Shown here: positions 7,381 to 15,121 of the stretch, in pieces
Position numbering within the stretch: the stretch's first letter is position 1
How the letters are laid out: the number at the start of each line of letters is the position of its first letter
Source of the DNA: Deltaproteobacteria bacterium
GTDB lineage: Bacteria > Desulfobacterota > GWC2-55-46
DNA: 39,276 nucleotides
Reading direction: 5' to 3'
Assembly: GCA_016212705.1 (NCBI GenBank)
Contig: JACREU010000009.1
Location: forward strand, 1-39,276
Translations under genes and position numbers: made by a program
The notes under the pieces: model-generated
What the model was told of the DNA's origin: nothing
Database searches by the model: none
The model's input: only the letters and a program-made list of their open reading frames with translations

Positions 7381-9495
7381 TCAACTCTTCTCCTTTTCCA
7401 CCTTGCAGAGCAAGCCCCGGAGCTGATAGGAGCCGAACCCGGGGTCGTACGGCGGTTTGTTGTTAGTAAGCACATTGGCGTTGGACTCGAATACGCCGAA
7501 CTCGGGGCCGGCCTTTTCCGGGAACCACCACCCGTGCTCGACACTCACTACGCGCGGGTGTATGTCGTCAGTAACGCGCGCCCTCATCCTTATTGCGCCG
7601 CGCGGCGACGATACTTTGACCCAGTCGCCGTTTGATATGCCGAGAGAGCTGGCGACTATGGTGTGCATCTCAGCTTCTGGGTCGGGTTTAAGTTCGCGGA
7701 GCGACTTAACCTGCCTGTGTTCGCTGTGGAAGAACTCAAGACGCCTCGCACCTGTTATCAATATGTACGGGAACTCTTCGGCAAGGACCGGGGCGGACGC
7801 CGGGCTCTCAGGAGGCTCCTTGAACGTCGGCAGGCCGTCGTATCCCATCCGCTCAAGAGTCTTGCAGAAGAGCTCTACCTTCCTCGAAGGCGTCCTGAAG
7901 CCGGACTTCTCGAACCTCCTGTACTCGTGCTTCGGGTGGGCGCAGACCGTCTTTACAAGGTCTGCGTATTTTACGCCTAAAGGCTCCAGCTGATAGTCCA
8001 TGACCTCGTCAAGCCCATCGCCCGCGCCGGGGAGCTCAAGCTTTTTTGCGAGCTCGTCCATTATCCACTCGTCCTGCCTGCACTCGCCGGTCTGCGTTAT
8101 CGCGGACTGCGCCATGACCATGTTCTCAACGACCAGAGGATAGCCGATTACCTGTTTGGTCTCTGTCCAGAAAGCGGCTGGGAGGACATAGTCGGCGATA
8201 GCCGCGGTCGGCGTCATGAAGAGGTCCGTTACGACAAGGAGGTCGAGGGCTTTTAGACTCTCATAAACCTCTTTAGAATTCGCGACTGTGGCAAGCGGGT
8301 TGTTGCCGAATATGAGGAGCGCCCTTACCCTGTACGGGTCGCCTGTCCTCATGGCCTTAAAGAGCGCGGGTATGTGGGCCGAGGGCATGAAGGCCCGCCA
8401 GCCTCCTAAAAGCTTGAACTCGTCTGACCCGAGCCGCTTCTTCCCCATCCCCTCGGGGAGCTTGTCTTTTAAGGTAGGATAGCTCCTTATGACGTTCATC
8501 CCGAGTATGTCGCCGCCCGGGACGTCGATATTCCCGGTTATGGCGCGGAGCAACGCCACCGCCCTTACGGTCTGGAGCGAATTGAAGTTTTGCTCCAACC
8601 CCAATCCCCACTCAAGTATCGCGGGCTTGTTCGTCGCGTATGCGCGCGCCGCTTCGCTTATAGAGGCGGCAGGGATGGTCGTAATCGGCTCTGCCCACGC
8701 GGGCGTAAAGGGCTCGACGTGTTTCTTTAATTCCTCGAAGCCGACGGTCCACTTCTCGACGAACTCCTTGTCATGGAGCCCTTCGTTAATGATTGTGTTT
8801 ATCATGGCGAGCGCGAGCGCCGCGTCCGTGCCGGGGCGAATCGCGAGCCACTGGCCGCACCTCTTCGCCGTCTCGGTCCTCCGGGGGTCGATCGCAATCG
8901 ATACACAGCCCTTGTCGAGCGCCCTCTTGACAGAGGGCGCGAGCTCTCCGTCGGGGCCGGTTATAAGCGGGTTGTGCGCCCAGAAGAGTATGCACTTCGG
9001 CGCGACCTCTCCGTAATAATCGCCGACTACGAAGCCGCCGTATGTGAGGTTGCTTACGGTTATCCTCGGTATGAAGCACTGCGCGAGCCCCGGCTCGTAC
9101 CAGTTCGGCGTGCCGAGCTGGTTCGCGAACCTGACTACATGCATGTAGTGGTGCCTGCCGGTCCCCTGGCCGAGCGCGACGGATTCCGGCCCCGTCTCAT
9201 TTCTAATCGCGCCGACCTTTGCTGAGATCTCCGAGAGCGCTTCGTCCCACGATATCCTCTCCCACTTAAGAGAGCCCCTCTCGCCCTTTCTACGAAGCGG
9301 GTATTTGAGCCTCTCCGGGTGGTTCGCGATTTCAGGCGAGAAGACCCCCTTGGGGCACATCCAGCCCTGGTTCATCGGAGACGCCGGGTCGCCCTTAACT
9401 TTCACGACCTTGCCGTCCTTCACATGGACGAGCACTCCGCAGCCGCCGTGGCAGACCCTGCATACGCTCTTTATGATAGATACGCCGTCGTTCAT
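7381..9495 (-). CDS. Molybdopterin (bis-MGD) oxidoreductase, stand-alone catalytic subunit
   Basis: This 704-aa protein is a DMSO-reductase-family molybdenum or tungsten enzyme. The N-terminal [4Fe-4S] motif is complete (Cys12, Cys15, Cys19, Cys47; CRVCHGGCG...MCPKG). A Cys at residue 140 in AQCFIPR is at the usual metal-ligand position (the Sec/Cys140 region of formate dehydrogenase H). Further MGD-binding stretches (FWAHNPL, AIDPRRTETA) and a C-terminal MopB domain (GDWVKVSSPRGAIRMRA) follow. No Tat signal is present, so it is cytoplasmic. No iron-sulfur or membrane partner subunit is encoded nearby. It resembles the broad formate dehydrogenase/acetylene hydratase-type group rather than one named enzyme. 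It sits two bases from both neighbours in the operon, an unusual location for such an enzyme. Confidence 0.88.
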   Translation of the reverse strand: MNDGVSIIKSVCRVCHGGCGVLVHVKDGKVVKVKGDPASPMNQGWMCPKGVFSPEIANHPERLKYPLRRKGERGSLKWERISWDEALSEISAKVGAIRNETGPESVALGQGTGRHHYMHVVRFANQLGTPNWYEPGLAQCFIPRITVSNLTYGGFVVGDYYGEVAPKCILFWAHNPLITGPDGELAPSVKRALDKGCVSIAIDPRRTETAKRCGQWLAIRPGTDAALALAMINTIINEGLHDKEFVEKWTVGFEELKKHVEPFTPAWAEPITTIPAASISEAARAYATNKPAILEWGLGLEQNFNSLQTVRAVALLRAITGNIDVPGGDILGMNVIRSYPTLKDKLPEGMGKKRLGSDEFKLLGGWRAFMPSAHIPALFKAMRTGDPYRVRALLIFGNNPLATVANSKEVYESLKALDLLVVTDLFMTPTAAIADYVLPAAFWTETKQVIGYPLVVENMVMAQSAITQTGECRQDEWIMDELAKKLELPGAGDGLDEVMDYQLEPLGVKYADLVKTVCAHPKHEYRRFEKSGFRTPSRKVELFCKTLERMGYDGLPTFKEPPESPASAPVLAEEFPYILITGARRLEFFHSEHRQVKSLRELKPDPEAEMHTIVASSLGISNGDWVKVSSPRGAIRMRARVTDDIHPRVVSVEHGWWFPEKAGPEFGVFESNANVLTNNKPPYDPGFGSYQLRGLLCKVEKEKS

Positions 9496-9497
9496 AG

Positions 9498-10466
9498 TTA
9501 TCTTTTAATAGTCCCCCAGAGCGCTCCTGTGCCGATAGACACGGCGCGGAGAAACAACAGCGCCGGGGCAAATGGCGCTACAAGCGGGTCCCTGAAAAGC
9601 GCAATCTTGAGGAACGGGAGGGTAGTCAGAAAAAAGAGGGCCGCAACGGCCAGGAACAAAATCCCGCCCCAGGGCCTGATAAGCAAGGCGACGGGGAGCG
9701 AGAGCGCCGCAATCAGGGAAAGGAGGGTCTGGAATTTAAGCGTCTGCGGCGTGTAGGTGTCCTTGAGCATCTTGTCCGGAAATTTTTTATAGACGACCAT
9801 CCGCCAGTAGCCCCGCCAGAACTTTATCCTCGCGTACCTCTTTATCGAGGCAGGGTGGTTAAGGTGGCTCACAACGGCGTTGGGGTTGAATACCATCTTG
9901 AAGCCCTTGGCCGACATCCTGTATGAGAGCTCGGTGTCCTCGTTGTTGGCCGCAGGAAAGCTCGTGTCGAACCCGCCCATCTTGTCGAAGATATCCTTCC
10001 TGAAACCGGCGGAGTAGGTGTCTATCATGTCGATGGAGGCGGCCTTCCTCAACATCTCGAACCTCTCCTCGAACTCTATCTGGCAGAACCTCGCGACTAT
10101 CTCCTTTTGTCCAGTCCTGTACGCGCCCTTGACCGCTACGACGTCCTTATCATCAAAGGGCCTCGCCATCTCCCTTATCCAGTTCTTCTCAGGGACGCAG
10201 TCGGCGTCGGTAAAGAGTATTATCCCGCCTGTGGCCTCCTCTACACCCTTATTCCGGGCGGTAGCCGGCCCCTTGTTGGTCTGCCAGAGGTATTTTACCC
10301 CATGCCCTTTTATTATTTCGGCGGTAGAGTCCCTGGAGCCGTCGTCGACGACTATCACTTCAACAAGGCGCTTCGGATAGTCCTGTCCGGCGAGCGCGGA
10401 CAGGCACCTCCCGATGGTATTCTCCGAATTGTAGGCTGGGACTATTACGGAGACGCGGGGGAGCAT
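9498..10466 (-). CDS. Family 2 glycosyltransferase with C-terminal membrane helices
   Basis: This 322-aa protein has a GT-A fold N-terminal domain (RVSVIVPAYNSE; nucleotide-binding VVDDGSRDST; metal-binding TDADC) over roughly residues 1-230. Two or three hydrophobic helices span about 245-315, anchoring it to the inner membrane. The segment SHLNHPASIKRYARIKFWRGYWR is typical of membrane-anchored GT2 enzymes. It transfers an activated sugar to an unknown lipid or glycan acceptor. ATG 10466 follows the upstream stop by two bases, and the downstream molybdoenzyme begins two bases after its own stop. It is the only glycosyltransferase inside the CysDN operon and so is the main link between that unit and surface glycans. 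Confidence 0.88.
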   Translation of the reverse strand: MLPRVSVIVPAYNSENTIGRCLSALAGQDYPKRLVEVIVVDDGSRDSTAEIIKGHGVKYLWQTNKGPATARNKGVEEATGGIILFTDADCVPEKNWIREMARPFDDKDVVAVKGAYRTGQKEIVARFCQIEFEERFEMLRKAASIDMIDTYSAGFRKDIFDKMGGFDTSFPAANNEDTELSYRMSAKGFKMVFNPNAVVSHLNHPASIKRYARIKFWRGYWRMVVYKKFPDKMLKDTYTPQTLKFQTLLSLIAALSLPVALLIRPWGGILFLAVAALFFLTTLPFLKIALFRDPLVAPFAPALLFLRAVSIGTGALWGTIKR

Positions 10467-10468
10467 TT

Positions 10469-11935
10469 TTACGCGCTCGCCTTCTTTATGTCCGAACCCT
10501 TGAGGAGGTACTTGAAGAAAGTCCTCGCGGCCTTGACCGTCCTCTTTATATCGCTCGGCGACGTAATGAGCTGTTTGAGCTTATACAGGATGTAGCCGGG
10601 CCTCAGATAGAATTCCCTCCGGGCGTCGTCGCAGAACCTTACGAGGTCCTCGGCAGAGAGGTCCTCGGTCCTTATGACCGTATTGTGGAGCCCCTCCGGG
10701 GTTATCCAGCGCGAGAAGTCGGTGGACCGGATGAGCCCCTTCTGGCTGTACCAGTCGTATGCCTCTGTGCCGGGGTAGACCATCACCGGGTAGAACTGGA
10801 CGGTATCAGGGCATAAATCCTTGGCGAGATTAAGGGTCTCCTGCAAGGTCTCCTTCGTCTCTCCGGGGAGCCCGGCCATGAAACAGCCGTGGATAAGGAG
10901 CCCCGCCCTCTTGGCGTCACGCATGAAGGCCTTCATCTCATCGGGCTTCGTCTTCTTCTTCATGCTGTCGAGTATCTTCTGGCTGCCGCTCTCGAACCCG
11001 ACGCAGAGCGAACGGCACCCGGCTTCCTTAATCGCCTTCATCGATTCATAATCTATGCCTATGCGAGAGTTGGCGGTCCAGGTGATCCTGACCCCCCTCT
11101 TTTTGATAAGCTCAGAGAGCGCCTTCAGCCTCTTTTTGTCCACAGTCAGGGTGTCGTCCTCGAAGAAGATCGACTTGGCGTGGGGGAAGTTCTTTATGAT
11201 GTATTCCATCTCGTCTACGACGTTTTCCACGGACCTGCTTCTAAAGCCCCTGCCCATGAGCGTCTGCGGGTAGACGCAGAATGTGCACGGGAACGGGCAT
11301 CCCCTCGAAGTCGTTATAGTCACCATGGGAAAAAGCGCGTTGGGGTTGAAGTAGTTCTCTATCCTCAAAAACCTCTTATAGACCTTTGAGACGAACGGCA
11401 GTTCGTCGAGGTTCTCGATAAACGGCCGCCTCTCGTTATGCGCGATGTTGCCGCCGTCCTTCCAGCAGATGCCCTTTACAGAGCCGAGCGGCCCGTTCTT
11501 TGAAAGCGTATCGGCGAGGTCGAGGATGGTGAAGTCGTATTCGAACCTCGCTACCGCGTCAAGCCTCGCATCCATCTTCATGACGTCGTCCGGGAGGGCC
11601 GAGACGTGCGTGCCGACGGCGATTATGAACGCGCCGGGCATGAGGTCTTTAAGCCTCCCGGCCATGTCGATGTCGTTATTTATGGACGGGGTCGACGTGT
11701 CCATGACGATGAGACCTGGGCCGAAGGCAAGGGCGCGGTTCTCGACGTCCTGTATGGTGAGCCCGTCAGCAGGGGCGTCGATGAAGTCTATATCGTGCCC
11801 CTTTTCCATCACGACCGAGGCGGCGGAGGCGAGCCAGAGCGGAAAGTACAGCGTGCCGCTCTTCGTGACCGCGGGCGACCTCTGGGGCCTGGAGAATTTT
11901 TTCAGGAACGGGGGGTTCAAAAACAATATCTTCAT
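10469..11935 (-). CDS. B12-binding-type radical SAM protein
   Basis: This 488-aa protein has an N-terminal Rossmann-like domain as in cobalamin-binding radical SAM enzymes (KILFLNPPF, residues 1-130). A radical SAM core follows with CxxxCxxC at Cys213, Cys217 and Cys220 (RGCPFPCTFC). A classical DxHxxG cobalamin motif is not obvious, so B12 use is by family resemblance only. Members catalyse difficult methylations or rearrangements, often on lipids, sugars or peptides; the reaction here is unknown. The ORF track start (12058) adds 41 residues overlapping the DUF362 gene; ATG 11935 overlaps that gene's TAA by one base (TAATG), indicating translational coupling. Confidence 0.87.
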   Translation of the reverse strand: MKILFLNPPFLKKFSRPQRSPAVTKSGTLYFPLWLASAASVVMEKGHDIDFIDAPADGLTIQDVENRALAFGPGLIVMDTSTPSINNDIDMAGRLKDLMPGAFIIAVGTHVSALPDDVMKMDARLDAVARFEYDFTILDLADTLSKNGPLGSVKGICWKDGGNIAHNERRPFIENLDELPFVSKVYKRFLRIENYFNPNALFPMVTITTSRGCPFPCTFCVYPQTLMGRGFRSRSVENVVDEMEYIIKNFPHAKSIFFEDDTLTVDKKRLKALSELIKKRGVRITWTANSRIGIDYESMKAIKEAGCRSLCVGFESGSQKILDSMKKKTKPDEMKAFMRDAKRAGLLIHGCFMAGLPGETKETLQETLNLAKDLCPDTVQFYPVMVYPGTEAYDWYSQKGLIRSTDFSRWITPEGLHNTVIRTEDLSAEDLVRFCDDARREFYLRPGYILYKLKQLITSPSDIKRTVKAARTFFKYLLKGSDIKKASA

Positions 11936-13176
11936 TATGCGATTTCCTTGGTTATCCTTTCGTATTGGCGTAGCTGTTCTGAGAGAAAGCCCATTGAGCC
12001 CTTGAAACCTATCGCCCCCGACGGGCAGACGAGGAAGCAGTACTGGCAACCGATGCACCCGTTGTCCTTAGCGGCGACGACATCGGGGAGCTTGAGCTTT
12101 ACCGGGCAATAGTCGGCGCACTTGGTGCACCCTTTGACGCACCTGGCCTTATCGAACGAAAAACCCTTGAACTCCATCTCGGTCTTTATGAAGTTGTCCT
12201 GCCTGAGACCCGTCTTGAAGAGGAGGTTCCCGAAAAACCGCGTGTTGCAGAGATGGCTGAAGACCTTCGTGTTCCTCACCGCGAGAAAATACTTCTGCCT
12301 CTTGGGGCTGTGGATAAAGGAGGCGAAGGCGTTAGCCACCGGCTCCTTGAACTTCCTTTTAACGCCGGACAGATCTATGGACGAGGCGAACCTCAGGTGG
12401 TCTTTTGTAAGGAGCCCGGCCGCTTCCGCGGCCTTCAGGGTCCGGACCTTCTTGTAGTCGAAGTCGGCCAGGCGCGCGCAGACGAGGTCAAGGAGATAGG
12501 GGTCCGTCCCGATGAGGACGACCCCGGTCCTTACCGGCGTGCCCCTTGTCGGCCCGAGCCCTTCCATGGAGATGAGGCCGTCGACTATGTGGAGGCCGGG
12601 CTTCACCCTCTTATTGATGTTCACGATATTTTTGGCGAGGTGGAGGTGGGTCTTCTTCTTGTTCTCCTGGCCGACGAGACAGCCCATGAGGTTTTTGAGG
12701 CACACGCTCATCCCGGCCTCGAAGTGGGTCTTCAGCTTAGGCATGTTTATGAGGAAGTCCGCCTCGACGCACTCCCTCGCGACACTCGCCTTTACGCCGT
12801 CCTCGAACCCTATTTCGACCTTCTTCGAGTAGTTGAGGTCTATTACCTTTACGCCGTAGAACTTCGCGAGCTGGTCAAAGGAGAGCCTCGATATCACGCT
12901 TATCCCGGACCTGTAAAAGCCGGAGTTCGTCCCCTCGGCTATCGATATATCCCCGTACCCGCAACCTTTGAGGAACTTTATAACGGCGGCGACGAGTCTT
13001 AAGTCCGTCGTATTGCCGGTAAGCGCGTTCATGTTGCTGTTCATGTTGGGCTTTATTACGATCTTCGCGGACATGTCGCCGGGCAGGAGGTCGGAGTACC
13101 TCTTCATGGCCTCCCCCACCTTCGCCTCTATTTCCGAGACCGAATACGCCTTTATTATATCAAGCCTGAACGCCAT
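11935..13176 (-). CDS. DUF362 protein with C-terminal ferredoxin domain
   Basis: This 413-aa protein has a DUF362 domain (KIVIKPNMN..., AEGTNSGF..., NMPKLKTH..., LKNLMGCLVG) over about residues 1-300. A 2[4Fe-4S] ferredoxin module lies at about 346-388: CVKGCTKCADYCP and CIGCQYCFLVCP. DUF362 proteins are common in anaerobes; their function is not established, and electron transfer is inferred from the clusters. ATG 13176 (MAFRLDII) has AAGGCAG just upstream, while ATG 13206 has no visible ribosome-binding site, so the shorter form is chosen. It is the first gene of the seven-gene unit, after a 247-base gap, and may supply electrons to the downstream radical SAM or molybdoenzyme. Confidence 0.85.
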   Translation of the reverse strand: MAFRLDIIKAYSVSEIEAKVGEAMKRYSDLLPGDMSAKIVIKPNMNSNMNALTGNTTDLRLVAAVIKFLKGCGYGDISIAEGTNSGFYRSGISVISRLSFDQLAKFYGVKVIDLNYSKKVEIGFEDGVKASVARECVEADFLINMPKLKTHFEAGMSVCLKNLMGCLVGQENKKKTHLHLAKNIVNINKRVKPGLHIVDGLISMEGLGPTRGTPVRTGVVLIGTDPYLLDLVCARLADFDYKKVRTLKAAEAAGLLTKDHLRFASSIDLSGVKRKFKEPVANAFASFIHSPKRQKYFLAVRNTKVFSHLCNTRFFGNLLFKTGLRQDNFIKTEMEFKGFSFDKARCVKGCTKCADYCPVKLKLPDVVAAKDNGCIGCQYCFLVCPSGAIGFKGSMGFLSEQLRQYERITKEIA

Positions 13177-13423
13177 ACCCTGCCTTTTTAGCGAGTTTGA
13201 ACCCATCTGTTACCGTTTGACGGGCCGGATATCGCGGACGGTCAACGGCACCGGGGCCGCGAAACGCTATCGACATACCGCTCGAAAAAGGCGGCAAGTC
13301 AATCCTCATATTTTAAGATATTTCAACGAAAAATGGTAGAGAAATTAAGCGGGTTTAAAGGCTGGGTTTTAATCCGTGGGGGCCCGGCCCCGGGCGAGGC
13401 GCAGTGCGCAAAAAAAGCCCTGA

Positions 13424-13939
13424 TCATAACCTGCTCCTTATAAAACTCAGCAGGCGCGAGGCAACGGACGGCGCCCCGAAAGGACCGCTGTCTTTTTCGG
13501 CGAGCGCGCCCGTGCAACGCCTTGTCGCCTCTTTCCCGGTCGCTACGTACTCGACCCTGAAGACCGCCTTTACGACGTCTTTGAGCCTCGGGTCTATCTT
13601 CAGATGTATCTGCGGGTCGTCGTCCGGGAAAATCAGCTTTCCCTTCTCCTCAAACCCGTTCGTAGCGCACTCCTGGACCCTTATCACCTTGCCGTCCGCA
13701 CTCCAAAGCTCTATCCTCCTGAGCTTTATGACGGCATAGCCGTTCAGGGGGTCGAACCTCAAGGCCTTAGCCCCATTGAACGGCTTAAGGTCGAATTCCA
13801 TTTCCTTGACACCGTCAAAGTCTCCGAGCGCCATTGTGACGGACGTAGCTACGCCGAACCCATTGCCAATATCAACGAACAACTCCGCGAAGGGGGCCGC
13901 AGGAACGGTGACAGGGGTTTTTTTGCCGATAAGTCCCAT
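13424..13939 (-). CDS. Protein of unknown function, beta-sandwich-like domain
   Basis: This 171-aa cytoplasmic protein was not matched to a named family. It reads as alternating beta strands: PFAELFVDIGNGFG, EMEFDLKPFNGAKALRFDPLN, VIKLRRIELWSADGK, then a basic C-terminal tail. The pattern FDL...LRFDPLNG...I..I.L resembles, from memory, small all-beta modules fused to glycosyltransferases or methyltransferases in O-antigen loci; that link is inference. ATG 13939 has GGAGG nine bases upstream and follows the GT9 stop by two bases, better than the track's TTG 13945. It is the last gene before the CysDN unit. Possible roles are glycan binding or assisting the adjacent GT9. Confidence 0.6.
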   Translation of the reverse strand: MGLIGKKTPVTVPAAPFAELFVDIGNGFGVATSVTMALGDFDGVKEMEFDLKPFNGAKALRFDPLNGYAVIKLRRIELWSADGKVIRVQECATNGFEEKGKLIFPDDDPQIHLKIDPRLKDVVKAVFRVEYVATGKEATRRCTGALAEKDSGPFGAPSVASRLLSFIRSRL

Positions 13940-13941
13940 AT

Positions 13942-15009
13942 TCAAAGACCTCCGCCTGAAAAGCCTGCCAGCTCACGGACCTTGTCGAAGACCTCCTCGA
14001 CAGTTACCATCCTCATGCACTCGAGCGTCCTGCAATCAGGGAAACTGCCGTGGGAATAACACGGGGAGCATTTAAGCCCCTGCCCCTTCCAGAAATAAAA
14101 ACTGCCCCTTGTAAGCGGGTGCTTCTCGCGCGGGTCGGTCGGGCCGAATATGGAGACGACTGGCCTGCCGACTGCGGCCGCAAGGTGCATGGGGCCGCTG
14201 TCGTTCGCCACGACCAACGAGCAGTTTTCCATGAAGGCGGCGGTCTCCTCAAGGGTCGTCTTTCCGATGAGGTCGAGGACGCCCTCCGGCAAGGCCCGGT
14301 TTTCAGTGAACCACCTGTCGCCTGAGGAGCCGAAAACGGCTACTTTGAACCCGGCCCTGGCCAGAAGCGCCGTCAGGGCCCTGAAGTTCTCCTCCAGCCA
14401 CCTCCTCGAATCCATCACCTCGTTTACATTCCTCGCGCCGCCAGGGGCGATGCCGATGAGCTTGCCCGGCTTCATGCCGAGCCCCGCCAACCTTTCGGAG
14501 GCGCCCTTCCTTGCCGCGTCGCCTATGAAAAAATCCATATGGAGGCCGTCTTCACGCGCTCCGGCGAGTTTTACGGCCTCGATATAATGGATTATATGGT
14601 GTACCGGCGCGTCGAAAGAGACCGACCCTGTCAGCAGAATGCCCGATGCGAAGCCTCTCTTAAGGCCGTATAGCCTCTTGACGCCGCATAACCTCAGAAG
14701 GGCCCCGTACTTCCAGTCCCTGTGTAGGACGAACCCGGCGTCGAACCGCTCTTTCCTCATATCCCTTACGAGGTCCCTTATGACCCCGGCCTTCTCCTTG
14801 ACCGAGCCCTTGAAAAAAAGCCTGTCGTCTATCGCGTGGACCTCGTCCACATACGGGTTTCTCCTGAGCGCGTCGCTTACCGAGGAGCCCACAAGCCATG
14901 TGACGGACGCATCAGGGAAGGACTTTTTAAGCGAGCGCGCCGCGGGCGTCACCATGAGGACGTCGCCCATTCCGGCGAGCTTCATTATCAAAAACTTCCG
15001 GGGTCTCAT
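13942..15009 (-). CDS. Family 9 glycosyltransferase (LPS heptosyltransferase type)
   Basis: This 355-aa protein has the GT9 architecture: N-terminal KFLIMKLAGMGDVLMVTPA, a mid-domain GIAPGGARNVNEV donor-side motif, and the C-terminal signature NDSGPMHLAAAVGRPVVSIFGPTDP. Members transfer heptose or related sugars from ADP-activated donors to the LPS core or chain on the cytoplasmic side. A real heptosyltransferase role would imply LPS; the sugar may differ. The track start (15096) adds 29 unlikely residues; ATG 15009 aligns with the family N-terminus. It has no clear ribosome-binding site of its own, but a 32-codon ORF with a strong site ends eight bases upstream, so coupled translation is plausible. 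Confidence 0.87.
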   Translation of the reverse strand: MRPRKFLIMKLAGMGDVLMVTPAARSLKKSFPDASVTWLVGSSVSDALRRNPYVDEVHAIDDRLFFKGSVKEKAGVIRDLVRDMRKERFDAGFVLHRDWKYGALLRLCGVKRLYGLKRGFASGILLTGSVSFDAPVHHIIHYIEAVKLAGAREDGLHMDFFIGDAARKGASERLAGLGMKPGKLIGIAPGGARNVNEVMDSRRWLEENFRALTALLARAGFKVAVFGSSGDRWFTENRALPEGVLDLIGKTTLEETAAFMENCSLVVANDSGPMHLAAAVGRPVVSIFGPTDPREKHPLTRGSFYFWKGQGLKCSPCYSHGSFPDCRTLECMRMVTVEEVFDKVRELAGFSGGGL

Positions 15010-15016
15010 AGACGGA

Positions 15017-15115
15017 TCAAAACCGATCAGTCGCCTTGACGGAAACGGCGAGCGCGCCGGGCGCGATTGCGTTGCCGCTGGACGCCAGCCGGACATTGAA
15101 AGTATTTCGGCGCAT
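15017..15115 (-). CDS. Small ORF (32 codons) with strong ribosome-binding site, upstream of GT9
   Basis: ATG 15115 is preceded by GGGGAGG nine bases upstream, one of the best ribosome-binding sites in the window. The frame encodes MRRNTFNVRLASSGNAIAPG... and ends at TGA 15017-15019, seven bases before the GT9 ATG. It is absent from the ORF track because of its size. It starts six bases after the previous gene's stop. It may be a translational-coupling leader, a remnant of a longer gene, or chance. No family recognised. Confidence 0.35.
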   Translation of the reverse strand: MRRNTFNVRLASSGNAIAPGALAVSVKATDRF

Positions 15116-15121
15116 GAGAGT

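Noticed and set aside
11936-12058. Longer N-terminus of the radical SAM protein
   Set aside because: The extra 41 residues overlap the DUF362 coding region, and the internal MKILFLNPPF start with TAATG coupling fits the family.
13380-13420. GCGCAGTGCGC plus A-run as terminator of the 171-aa gene
   Set aside because: On the minus strand the T-run comes before the GC stem, the wrong order for an intrinsic terminator of that gene.
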